DNA of 14,870 nt, taken from Spirochaetaceae bacterium. GTDB lineage: Bacteria; Spirochaetota; Spirochaetia; UBA9216. Shown here piece after piece: positions 6,208-13,180 of the stretch (its first letter is position 1; each line of letters starts with the position of its first letter). The notes under the pieces were generated by a model that had not been told where the DNA came from, searched no databases, and was given only the letters and a program-made list of their open reading frames with translations. The stretch is from the NCBI GenBank assembly GCA_028527945.1, contig JAQQAK010000091.1, forward strand, positions 1 through 14,870, in the 5' to 3' direction. Position numbers and translations under genes: made by a program.

Positions 6208-7776
6208 ATGAGAATCGGCAAATATCCCGGAAGCATAGGATCTCTATTAATTGTTCTGTTATTCGTTTCATGCAGAACTGTACCCCAGCAGCTTTTCAGA
6301 TCTGATTTGGAACTTGAAACAGTCAGCATTGAGTCTGTCGGGACACCTATTGTTTATAAAGAAGTCTCACCAGATTTCCTAGGATTCTGTATAGATTCCA
6401 GCCAGATTTTTGGTGGAAAATGGTGGGAAGGTTCAGATGTCTGTGTTGCCGGAGTAGGGGGCGCTGAAGCCTCGGAGCTTGATTTACAGTCCGGGAATCT
6501 TGTTAAATTGACCGGAGAGCTTGGTAACAGTGTTCTTCGTATTGGCGGAAGCGAAGCAGACAAACTTTATTATGATATTCAGAATAAGGGTGAAAAACCT
6601 GAAGGTTACGATCTGTCATTAACAAAGAAGCGATGGAAGGAAATCATAGATTTTTGTAAATTATCAAATTTGAAACTTTTGTTTACCATAAATGCTGGGC
6701 CAGGCTCCAGGCTTGATAAAAAAGGCCGCAAATCAGAATGGCAGCCTGATAACGCAAGATCTTTAATTAAATTTGCGCATGATACAAATTCTCCGGTTTT
6801 TGGCTGGGAATATGGAAATGAACCGAATGGGTTCTCGTTTATTCATGGGCATAGATGGAAAATGACTGGCTCAGAGTATGCAAATGGTTTTAATTCCTTT
6901 TATGATATGGTTAAGGATATAAATCCTTCGTATCAAGTTGTAGGGCCTGCTATTGCTCATTGGCCTGTTATAGGTGAGTTTGCGAATTTATCAAAAGACT
7001 TTTTCAGAAAGATTAAAAATATTGATGAAATAACTTTTCATTATTATCCCCAGCAATCAAGACGTGGTGCTGTCAGAACCAGAACAGCAAGACATGACAC
7101 AATGCTGTCTGAAAGAAATCTTGATGACGTTTTAAATGTAATTGAGCATTATAAAGAAATTCAGGCAGATAAATTTACTAATGTACCACTTTGGATAGGC
7201 GAAACGGGAAACGCCCAGTTTGGAGGAGAGCCTGGTGTTTCAGATACATTTCTTTCAAGTCTGTGGTTTATGGATCTTCTTTGTCTGTCAGCTACAAACG
7301 GAATTGAAAGAGTAATGCGTCAAACCTTGATAGGTTCGGATTATGGGCTTATAGATTCTGAGACAACGCAGCCGCGACCAGATTATTACACTGCACTTTT
7401 ATGGAAACGTATGATAAAAGGCTATCCTGTAAGTGTACAGTACTATGTATCAGGAAATGAAGATCAACAAAGAGACGGCATTAGAATTTATTCTTTTGCT
7501 GATTATAAGGATGATGAAATAAATCTGACTTTTGTTGTTATTAATTTGAATACTGATAAAGAGTTTAAAATAAATATGCCGGTAAAATATGGTCGAAGCA
7601 GGTTTGTCATTGCCAAACCTGTTCCCGGAGATGTCTCTAAAGTCTTATGGAATAATATTCCACCGCGGCTTCCGGTTCAGGATGAAAATATTCTTATTCC
7701 GTATGATAATTTTAGTAATAAAGGTATTGTTCTTCCTCCAATAAGTTACGCTGTAATAAAAGCTTATGAAATATAA
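6208..7776 (+). CDS. Heparanase-like glycoside hydrolase family 79 lipoprotein
   Basis: This is a surface or periplasmic glycosidase of 522 residues. The signal peptide ends in a lipobox-like LFVSC with Cys22, so the enzyme should be lipid-anchored. The core matches the heparanase/GH79 (clan GH-A) pattern: SVLRIGGSEAD (about 108-118), the acid/base motif WEYGNEPNGF with Glu205, HYYPQ (278-282), and the nucleophile motif LWIGETGN with Glu332. The segment after the nucleophile (FGGEPGVSDTF, then GIERVMRQTLIGSDYGLID) resembles the same part of mammalian heparanase closely. A C-terminal beta domain (about 420-522) completes the usual architecture. GH79 members cleave beta-glucuronide linkages in heparan sulfate or arabinogalactan; the exact substrate is inferred. 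No Shine-Dalgarno sequence is visible. It sits alone between the tRNA and fliG1. Confidence 0.88.
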   Translation: MRIGKYPGSIGSLLIVLLFVSCRTVPQQLFRSDLELETVSIESVGTPIVYKEVSPDFLGFCIDSSQIFGGKWWEGSDVCVAGVGGAEASELDLQSGNLVKLTGELGNSVLRIGGSEADKLYYDIQNKGEKPEGYDLSLTKKRWKEIIDFCKLSNLKLLFTINAGPGSRLDKKGRKSEWQPDNARSLIKFAHDTNSPVFGWEYGNEPNGFSFIHGHRWKMTGSEYANGFNSFYDMVKDINPSYQVVGPAIAHWPVIGEFANLSKDFFRKIKNIDEITFHYYPQQSRRGAVRTRTARHDTMLSERNLDDVLNVIEHYKEIQADKFTNVPLWIGETGNAQFGGEPGVSDTFLSSLWFMDLLCLSATNGIERVMRQTLIGSDYGLIDSETTQPRPDYYTALLWKRMIKGYPVSVQYYVSGNEDQQRDGIRIYSFADYKDDEINLTFVVINLNTDKEFKINMPVKYGRSRFVIAKPVPGDVSKVLWNNIPPRLPVQDENILIPYDNFSNKGIVLPPISYAVIKAYEI

Positions 7777-7825
7777 ATTCTAATTTTAGAAAAAAATATT
7801 GTTTCATGGCAATAGTAACTTCCAG

Positions 7826-7854
7826 TTGAAGATCGTTATCAAGGCTGGTATTAT
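7826..7854 (+). promoter_or_regulatory. Predicted promoter giving a leaderless fliG1 transcript
   Basis: TTGAAG (7826-7831), a 17-base spacer and TATTAT (7849-7854) precede the fliG1 ATG at 7860 by only five bases. The predicted +1 (about 7861) coincides with the start codon, which fits the absence of a ribosome binding site. Confidence 0.55.
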
Positions 7855-7859
7855 GAGCT

Positions 7860-8981
7860 ATGAAGAAATTTGATCAAGCAGCTGCGGCTTACAAAAAAAG
7901 TGGTTTTATAAAGACATCTGCTAAAGAAAAAGTTACCCCTGTAAAACAGCCACAACCTTCGTCAGAAAAAAAAGAATCAGGTTATGTTAAGGCTGCAAAA
8001 TTTCTTTTGCTGGTAGGCCCTAAGCAGGCGGCTGATATTCTAAAACAGTTTTCTCCTGATGAAATAGAAAAAATTACGAAAGAAATTGTTAATGTCAGAC
8101 GTATCGGAAAAGATGAATCAGGAACTATTTTAAAAGAGTTTTCGGCTACTGGAGCGTTTAACAACACAAGTCAGCCAATTATACCAGGAATCGTTAAAGG
8201 AGGGCCTGAGAAGGCTCTGGAGATGCTTGAGGCGGCATTGGGGAAGGATAAGGGACAGGCTCTGTTTGATAAGGTTTTGCCTTTCGGAGGACGCAAGCCG
8301 TTTGATTTTTTGGATGATCTGCAACCTGAACAAATTCTTATGGTTATGAAAAATGAACCGCCTTATGTAATGAGTATAGTTTTGTCTTTTCTTAAGCCGG
8401 AGCTCTCTTCACAGATTATATCAAGACTGCCTGAGGGTAGCCGTAAAGAGATAGTTTTGCGAATTGCCAGACAGGGACAGATAGCACCTGGTGTGATAGA
8501 ACGAATGGAAGGTGTTTTCAAAGAACGAATAAGAGCTCAGGGAAGAGTCGTCTCAGAAGAGATTGATGGTAAATCAGTGTTGGCTGGTATTCTCAGGCAT
8601 ATGGATATCAGTGCTGAAGAGAATATTTTAAAAGGTTTAAAGACTGAAAATGAGGCTCTTGCTGAAGAAATAAAAGACGGTATTTATACAATAGATTTAT
8701 TGTTGAAAATGTCTACAAAAGACATTCAGCTTCTACTCAGAGATTTTGATAATTCAGAATTGGCTATTATAATTAAAGGAAAGACTCCGGATATTCGGGA
8801 TTGCATATTATCCAATCTGTCTGAAAGAAGGCGGGTTATGATTGAAGAAGAATCCCGGCATCTTGGAGAAATGCTCAGATCTGATGTTGATAAGGCCACA
8901 AGAGAGCTAATTTATTATTTAATGGAGCTTGAAGAACGCGGAGATGTAATTATTCCGAGAGGAGAGGAAGAGTGGATATAG
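7860..8981 (+). CDS. fliG1: FliG1-type flagellar motor switch protein (divergent spirochaetal FliG)
   Basis: This 373-residue FliG homologue has a basic, low-complexity N-terminal extension (1-40). FliG-N follows (about 41-140), then FliG-M (about 145-225) and FliG-C (about 240-373). FliG in the rotor binds FliF, FliM and MotA and transmits torque. Here the middle-domain EHPQ motif that contacts FliM is replaced by E-P-P-Y (166-169). In FliG-C, aligning by memory to E. coli, the torque charges map to Lys306, Arg323, Glu330 and Glu331, but the Arg297 position is Leu339 followed by Arg340. Spirochaetes carry two FliGs. FliG2 is the rotor protein in the main flagellar operon, while the divergent FliG1 is encoded elsewhere and in Borrelia has a specialised, partly polar role. 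This copy fits FliG1. No ribosome binding site is seen upstream. Confidence 0.9.
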   Translation: MKKFDQAAAAYKKSGFIKTSAKEKVTPVKQPQPSSEKKESGYVKAAKFLLLVGPKQAADILKQFSPDEIEKITKEIVNVRRIGKDESGTILKEFSATGAFNNTSQPIIPGIVKGGPEKALEMLEAALGKDKGQALFDKVLPFGGRKPFDFLDDLQPEQILMVMKNEPPYVMSIVLSFLKPELSSQIISRLPEGSRKEIVLRIARQGQIAPGVIERMEGVFKERIRAQGRVVSEEIDGKSVLAGILRHMDISAEENILKGLKTENEALAEEIKDGIYTIDLLLKMSTKDIQLLLRDFDNSELAIIIKGKTPDIRDCILSNLSERRRVMIEEESRHLGEMLRSDVDKATRELIYYLMELEERGDVIIPRGEEEWI

Positions 8982-9163
8982 AAGACTTCATAGATGAAAA
9001 AATAGGTGAGGGGCTTGTTCGTATGGGAGAGATGACTGAAGAACAGGTTTCAGCAGTTTTGCAGAAGCAGAGCGAAGGTGATGAAAGACTTTTTGGAGAA
9101 ATCGCTGTAGAGCTTGATTATATAGATGTCGGAACAGTTATCAGGTACATGGAGCATTTATAA
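8972..9163 (+). CDS. Small MshEN/GspE-N-like protein downstream of fliG1
   Basis: This 63-residue acidic protein starts at a GTG that overlaps the fliG1 stop by 10 bases, with AGGAGAGGAAGA just upstream as ribosome binding site. The overlap implies translational coupling to fliG1. The sequence reads like one half of the N-terminal domain of type II secretion and pilus ATPases (GspE-N/MshEN): IGEGLVRMGEMTEEQVSAVL, then LFGEIAVELDYIDVGTVIRY. MshEN domains in other proteins bind cyclic di-GMP. A lone domain of this size has no catalytic part and could be an adaptor or ligand sensor. The resemblance is by pattern only and function is unknown. Confidence 0.72.
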   Translation: MDIEDFIDEKIGEGLVRMGEMTEEQVSAVLQKQSEGDERLFGEIAVELDYIDVGTVIRYMEHL

Positions 9164-9164
9164 C

Positions 9165-9191
9165 AGATTCTACTGTCTGTTTTTAGAATCT
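9165..9191. terminator. Possible shared hairpin between convergent fliG1 and fapA/dtd transcripts
   Basis: An 8-bp perfect inverted repeat (9165-9172 with 9184-9191) lies in the 6-base gap between the two convergent stops and runs into the end of dtd. The loop carries five T residues, but neither side has a proper T tract after the stem, so termination is only plausible. Confidence 0.35.
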
Positions 9192-9622
9192 ATTATAATT
9201 GTTACCGGGCCATGGTTTATCATATCAATGTCCATATCAGCCCCAAATTCACCTGTCGCTGGTTTTTTTCCTGAAAGTTCTGTGACCTTTGAAATAAAAA
9301 GTTCATACAGGGGAATTGCTTGATCAGGAAGCGCTGCGTCTCCAAAACCAGGTCTGTTTCCCTTTTTTGTAGAGGCAAATAAAGTAAACTGACTTACTAT
9401 CATTATTTCGCCGTCTATATCTTTTACTGATAAGTTCATTTTATCGTTTTCATCTTTAAAAATTCTGAGATTAACTATTTTTTTTGCTATCCAATCAATA
9501 TCAGACGCGTCATCGTCTTTTCCTATACCTGTCAGAATCATAAGACCTTTTTTTATATCTTTTTTCTCTTTTTGATTTATAGTAACACTTGCCCTGTTTA
9601 CTCTTTGAATAACTACTATCAT
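9170..9622 (-). CDS. dtd: D-aminoacyl-tRNA deacylase
   Basis: DTD hydrolyses D-amino acids, and also glycine wrongly attached to tRNA-Ala, from charged tRNA in the cytoplasm. The protein has 150 residues, the normal length. It begins MIVVIQRVNRASVTI, has the active-site motif SQFTL (77-81), a KKGNRPGF loop, TGEFGADM (123-130) and the cross-subunit Gly-cisPro motif GPVT (138-141). The residue before GPVT is His where Asp is usual. I place the start at 9622, not the longer in-frame start at 9670: 9622 gives the conserved N-terminus, forms a 4-base ATGA overlap with the fapA-like stop, and is preceded by GGGAAAG. The gene is therefore translationally coupled to the gene upstream. Confidence 0.95.
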   Translation of the reverse strand: MIVVIQRVNRASVTINQKEKKDIKKGLMILTGIGKDDDASDIDWIAKKIVNLRIFKDENDKMNLSVKDIDGEIMIVSQFTLFASTKKGNRPGFGDAALPDQAIPLYELFISKVTELSGKKPATGEFGADMDIDMINHGPVTIIIDSKNRQ

Positions 9623-11226
9623 TTTTCCAGTAACTTTCCCTTTTTTATTATGAGGCTTGTTTTTCCGCATCCTTTTGCAGGAGAATCCCAGCGGATATTG
9701 TTGAAATAGACGTGTACCTTACCATATATTTGCTGTTCTGCATATAATATTGAAGATTCATCTATTTTAAGATTTTTTTTAAGTTCATGAAGTTTATGCA
9801 GGTTTGAATTCAGGTTTTCAGTTCTGATATCTGATTCTTTTAAAAGCTGCTGAAGGGCAGTGTTTAACTTGTCTTGTGCCGGATTTGTTTCTTGATTTTT
9901 GTTGAGCGCGTTTTTTATCTGCCTAATTTGTTCTTCAATTTCATCAAGCTTTTTACTATGCTCTGAAACCAAAAGCTGTAGATTTTCAAATTTTACATAG
10001 TTTTCAAGAGACAGACCCAGAAAAATATCAGTTAATGGTTCATTTATTGAACCTATCTTTTTACATTGAATACTTCCTGAGGCAAATATTCTTCCTCCGA
10101 AGATTTCAGCCCTTTTACCTTTCAGGATTATGTCGCCTCCGCATTTTATGCTTGAATGCATAATTGCTTCTTCAACGAAGACGTTTCCTTTGCAGGTTAT
10201 ATTTGCGCTTTCTATGTATCTTGCGTAAAGATTTCCGCCGCATTCAATTATTCCTTCGTCATTTCCTGAAATTCCGGCTTTAAGGATGATATCGCCTTCT
10301 GATTGAATGTTTACCTTGCTTACAGATTTTCCTATCTGAATGTCACCTTTTGTTTTTAAAATAAATCCATCTGCTATACGGCCTGTAACATCGACAGCTC
10401 CATTAAAGTCCATATTTCCATTGGAATAATCTACATTTTCAACTTTAACTAAAGGTTCAACAACAACTGTTCTGTTTATAAGTTTTACGTTTCCTTCAAT
10501 CTCCGCAAAAACTTTTTCGCCGTCATCAGATAATTTTGTTCCTGTCCCAGCATCAAGTTTTACTTCTGCTGTTTTTCTTTCTGCCAGAAGAAGCTCTCCT
10601 AAAACATTTTTTCCATCAACCGGTTTTATAGGAGGAGCTAATTGAGCCAGAATATCACCCTCTTTGCAGTTTTGAATAAAATTTAGTTCTTTAAGATCTA
10701 TTCTTTCATATTCAAGCTCTTTAAATGGTTTTCCTCTGTCTGTAACAAATAAATACATGGGCTCAGCAGGGCGTTCGTTTATCGCTGGTGTCCCAAAAGC
10801 TATAGCTACCTTTTGATTAAAAACATTTTTTAACACTATCGAGTTTATTATATTATTATCAATTCCATGAATTACTTTATTATTTTTAAGGAATTTTAGT
10901 ATCATCCCCTTTGATAAGGGTTCTCCACCTTGTTTGCCGGGTTTTATAGCTATTTTGGCAGTCATATTATCTTCTGCCAATTCAAGTGAAATTACCGGGC
11001 CAAGTTTTTTACCCTCCGTCCATTGTGCTATTGCTTCCGGCTCTCCAGTGGCTTTTTCAATTATCTGAGTAATTTTATGGCGTCTTACATTTTGTATTCC
11101 AAGAATTTTAAGTCGTCCAATAATATCTTCAGGATAAACTCTTAAAGAATTTTCAGCAGCCGGATAAACCGTCAAATATGCCTGATCATTTTTGTAGAAT
11201 ACCTGAAATTGTCCTTCTTTGCTCAT
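9619..11226 (-). CDS. FapA/DUF342 family protein
   Basis: This cytoplasmic protein has 535 residues with the DUF342 (FapA) layout. A mixed N-terminal region (about 1-170) is followed by a long stretch of short repeated turns and strands, for example GDIQIGKSVSKVNIQSEGD, GGNLYARYIES and GGDIILKGKRAEIFGG. These are typical of the right-handed beta-helix core (about 230-400). A charged coiled coil follows at about 410-490, then a short beta tail. FapA in Vibrio controls flagellation through the polar landmark system, but DUF342 proteins also occur in non-flagellated bacteria, so a flagellar role here is inference, helped by nearby fliG1. AGGTGG lies close to the ATG. The stop overlaps dtd by four bases. 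It diverges from alaS. Confidence 0.86.
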   Translation of the reverse strand: MSKEGQFQVFYKNDQAYLTVYPAAENSLRVYPEDIIGRLKILGIQNVRRHKITQIIEKATGEPEAIAQWTEGKKLGPVISLELAEDNMTAKIAIKPGKQGGEPLSKGMILKFLKNNKVIHGIDNNIINSIVLKNVFNQKVAIAFGTPAINERPAEPMYLFVTDRGKPFKELEYERIDLKELNFIQNCKEGDILAQLAPPIKPVDGKNVLGELLLAERKTAEVKLDAGTGTKLSDDGEKVFAEIEGNVKLINRTVVVEPLVKVENVDYSNGNMDFNGAVDVTGRIADGFILKTKGDIQIGKSVSKVNIQSEGDIILKAGISGNDEGIIECGGNLYARYIESANITCKGNVFVEEAIMHSSIKCGGDIILKGKRAEIFGGRIFASGSIQCKKIGSINEPLTDIFLGLSLENYVKFENLQLLVSEHSKKLDEIEEQIRQIKNALNKNQETNPAQDKLNTALQQLLKESDIRTENLNSNLHKLHELKKNLKIDESSILYAEQQIYGKVHVYFNNIRWDSPAKGCGKTSLIIKKGKLLEK

Positions 11227-11286
11227 TTAACCACCTGTAAAGAAGCCTTTCATAAAACTTTTAAAGTTTTGAAACAGCCTCACTAT

Positions 11287-11315
11287 ATTTTATGATCAAT
11301 TCTTCTATTGAGCAA
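11287..11315 (-). promoter_or_regulatory. Probable promoter of the fapA-like/dtd operon
   Basis: The minus strand has TTGCTC (11315-11310), a 17-base spacer and TAAAAT (11292-11287), giving a start near 11280 and a leader of about 54 bases. That leader contains a short palindrome (complement of about 11253-11269), purpose unknown, and the AGGTGG ribosome binding site. It overlaps no alaS promoter element. Confidence 0.45.
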
Positions 11316-11334
11316 CTACGGCTGTTGTTTCAGC

Positions 11335-11363
11335 TTGACATTAAGGCTTAATGAAAATACTAT
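11335..11363 (+). promoter_or_regulatory. Promoter giving a predicted leaderless alaS transcript
   Basis: Consensus TTGACA (11335-11340) and TACTAT (11358-11363) are separated by 17 bases. The predicted transcription start, 11370, is one base before the ATG at 11371. No Shine-Dalgarno sequence exists upstream of that ATG, so a leaderless mRNA is the simplest reading. Confidence 0.75.
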
Positions 11364-11370
11364 CATATCC

Positions 11371-13161
11371 ATGACAGGTAACGAATTACGAGCTAAATAC
11401 ATTGAGTTTTTTAAAAGCAAGAACCATCAGGAAATTAAAGGTAAATCACTTCTTCCGGAGAATGATCCTACTGTCCTATTTACAACAGCAGGAATGCATC
11501 CTCTGGTTCCATATATATTAGGAGAGCCGCATCCGGCAGGAAAGCGTCTTGTTAATTACCAGAAGTGTATACGAACTGGAGATATTGATGCTGTTGGAGA
11601 TCCTCATCATTTGACTTTTTTTGAGATGCTGGGAAACTGGTCTTTGGGTGATTATTTCAAGGATGAAGCAATTAGAAACAGTTTTGAGTTTTTGACAAGT
11701 CCCAAATGGCTTGGTATTCCGGTAGAAAAGCTATCGGTTACTGTTTTTGCCGGAGATGATGAGGTTGAATGTGATGAAACTTCAGCCTCAGTTTGGCGTG
11801 ATTTAGGCTTGCCTGAAGAACGTATTTACTTTCTTCCTCGAGAGGATAACTGGTGGGGACCTGCTGGACAGACTGGACCATGCGGACCAGATTCTGAAAT
11901 GTTTATTGATACTGGCCGTGATGCTTGTGGTCCTGATTGTAGGCCGGGATGTTCCTGCGGAAAGTATTTTGAGGTTTGGAATGACGTTTTTATGCAGTAT
12001 AACAAGCAGGATGACGGAAGTTTTGCTGTTATGGATCGTAAATGTGTAGATACAGGAATGGGGATCGAGCGAACTTCAGCTATCTTGCAGGGAAAAAAAT
12101 CTGTTTATGAGACTGAATCTTTTGTTCCTCTGATTAAGGCTGTAGAGAGCGTTTCAACTGTAAAATACGGCGACAGCGAAGATAGTGATGTTTCTGTTAG
12201 AATAATAACAGATCATACAAAAACATCTACTATGATTTTAGGAGATGAAAGAGGTGTTACTCCCTCCAATGTCGGCCAGGGATATATTCTTCGCAGATTA
12301 ATCCGCAGGGCTATCAGGCATGGAAGAAAGCTTGGCATTGAAGGAAAGTTTCTTGGAAAAATAGCTTCAATTGTTATTGATATGTATAAGAGTGTTTATC
12401 CTCTTCTTGATGAAAAACGTGTTTTTATTTTATCAGAGCTTGAGGCTGAAGAAGAAAAGTTCCTTAAAACTTTACAGAAAGGTGAGCAGGAATTTGATAA
12501 GCTTCTTCCTAATCTTATGAAAGGTACAAAGAGAATTATTCCTGGACGACTTGCGTTTAAATTATATGATACCTATGGTTTTCCAGTTGAGATCACAGAA
12601 GAACTTGCTGCTGAACATGGTTTTACAGTAGACCGAGAAGGTTTTGATAAGGCATTTGAAAAACATCAGGCTCTTTCAAAGCAGGGCGCTGAAAAAGCTT
12701 TTAAGGGCGGACTTGCTGATCATTCAGAACTCACTACAGCCCTTCATACTGCTACTCATTTGCTTCATACAGCGCTTAGAACTGTTTTAGGTGAGCATGT
12801 TATGCAGAAGGGTAGTAATATTACAACTGAGCGTCTACGCTTTGATTTTAGTCATCCAGAGAAGATGACTCCTGAAGAGCTTAGGCAGGTAGAAGATATT
12901 GTTAATAAGCAAATTGAAAGAAATCTTCCTGTAACTATGGAAATAATGGAGCTTGATAAGGCCAAAGCTGATGGAGCTATTGCTTTTTTTGCTGATAAAT
13001 ATGAGGAGCAGGTAAAGGTTTATACAATCGGAGATTTCTCAAAAGAAGTTTGTGGTGGACCGCATGTTGAAAATACAGGCTCTCTTGGTAAATTTAGAAT
13101 AGTTAAAGAGCAGTCTTCTTCTTCCGGAGTACGAAGAATAAGAGCTGTTTTGGAAAAATAA
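11371..13161 (+). CDS. alaS: Alanyl-tRNA synthetase, short form lacking the C-Ala domain
   Basis: This enzyme charges tRNA-Ala in the cytoplasm. I use the ATG at 11371, giving 596 residues, because the conserved N-terminus ELRAKYIEFFKSKNH begins there. A longer TTG frame from 11308 would include the promoter. The catalytic domain contains SLLPENDPTVLFTTAGM and GPAGQTGPCGPDSE, plus a Cys cluster at C186, C190, C194 and C196 as in many bacterial AlaRS. The editing domain keeps its zinc ligands: HTATH (459-463) and CGGPH (561-565). The protein ends about 30 residues after that motif, so the C-Ala/DHHA1 domain of the usual roughly 870-residue enzyme is absent. Borrelia AlaRS is similarly short, as I recall. 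The end is a clean stop, not a frameshift. Confidence 0.96.
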   Translation: MTGNELRAKYIEFFKSKNHQEIKGKSLLPENDPTVLFTTAGMHPLVPYILGEPHPAGKRLVNYQKCIRTGDIDAVGDPHHLTFFEMLGNWSLGDYFKDEAIRNSFEFLTSPKWLGIPVEKLSVTVFAGDDEVECDETSASVWRDLGLPEERIYFLPREDNWWGPAGQTGPCGPDSEMFIDTGRDACGPDCRPGCSCGKYFEVWNDVFMQYNKQDDGSFAVMDRKCVDTGMGIERTSAILQGKKSVYETESFVPLIKAVESVSTVKYGDSEDSDVSVRIITDHTKTSTMILGDERGVTPSNVGQGYILRRLIRRAIRHGRKLGIEGKFLGKIASIVIDMYKSVYPLLDEKRVFILSELEAEEEKFLKTLQKGEQEFDKLLPNLMKGTKRIIPGRLAFKLYDTYGFPVEITEELAAEHGFTVDREGFDKAFEKHQALSKQGAEKAFKGGLADHSELTTALHTATHLLHTALRTVLGEHVMQKGSNITTERLRFDFSHPEKMTPEELRQVEDIVNKQIERNLPVTMEIMELDKAKADGAIAFFADKYEEQVKVYTIGDFSKEVCGGPHVENTGSLGKFRIVKEQSSSSGVRRIRAVLEK

Positions 13162-13180
13162 GGTTCTGAGGTTTATATAA

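Noticed and set aside
9126..9323. 65-residue plus-strand frame overlapping the end of the MshEN-like gene and dtd
   Set aside because: It is mostly the antisense shadow of dtd, with no ribosome binding site or recognisable domain.
9623..9670. Longer start for dtd at 9670
   Set aside because: DTD proteins begin at the MIVVIQRV motif; the extra 16 residues lie inside the end of the fapA-like gene.
11308..11370. TTG start 21 codons upstream of alaS
   Set aside because: The added residues are not AlaRS-like and the segment contains the -35 and -10 elements.
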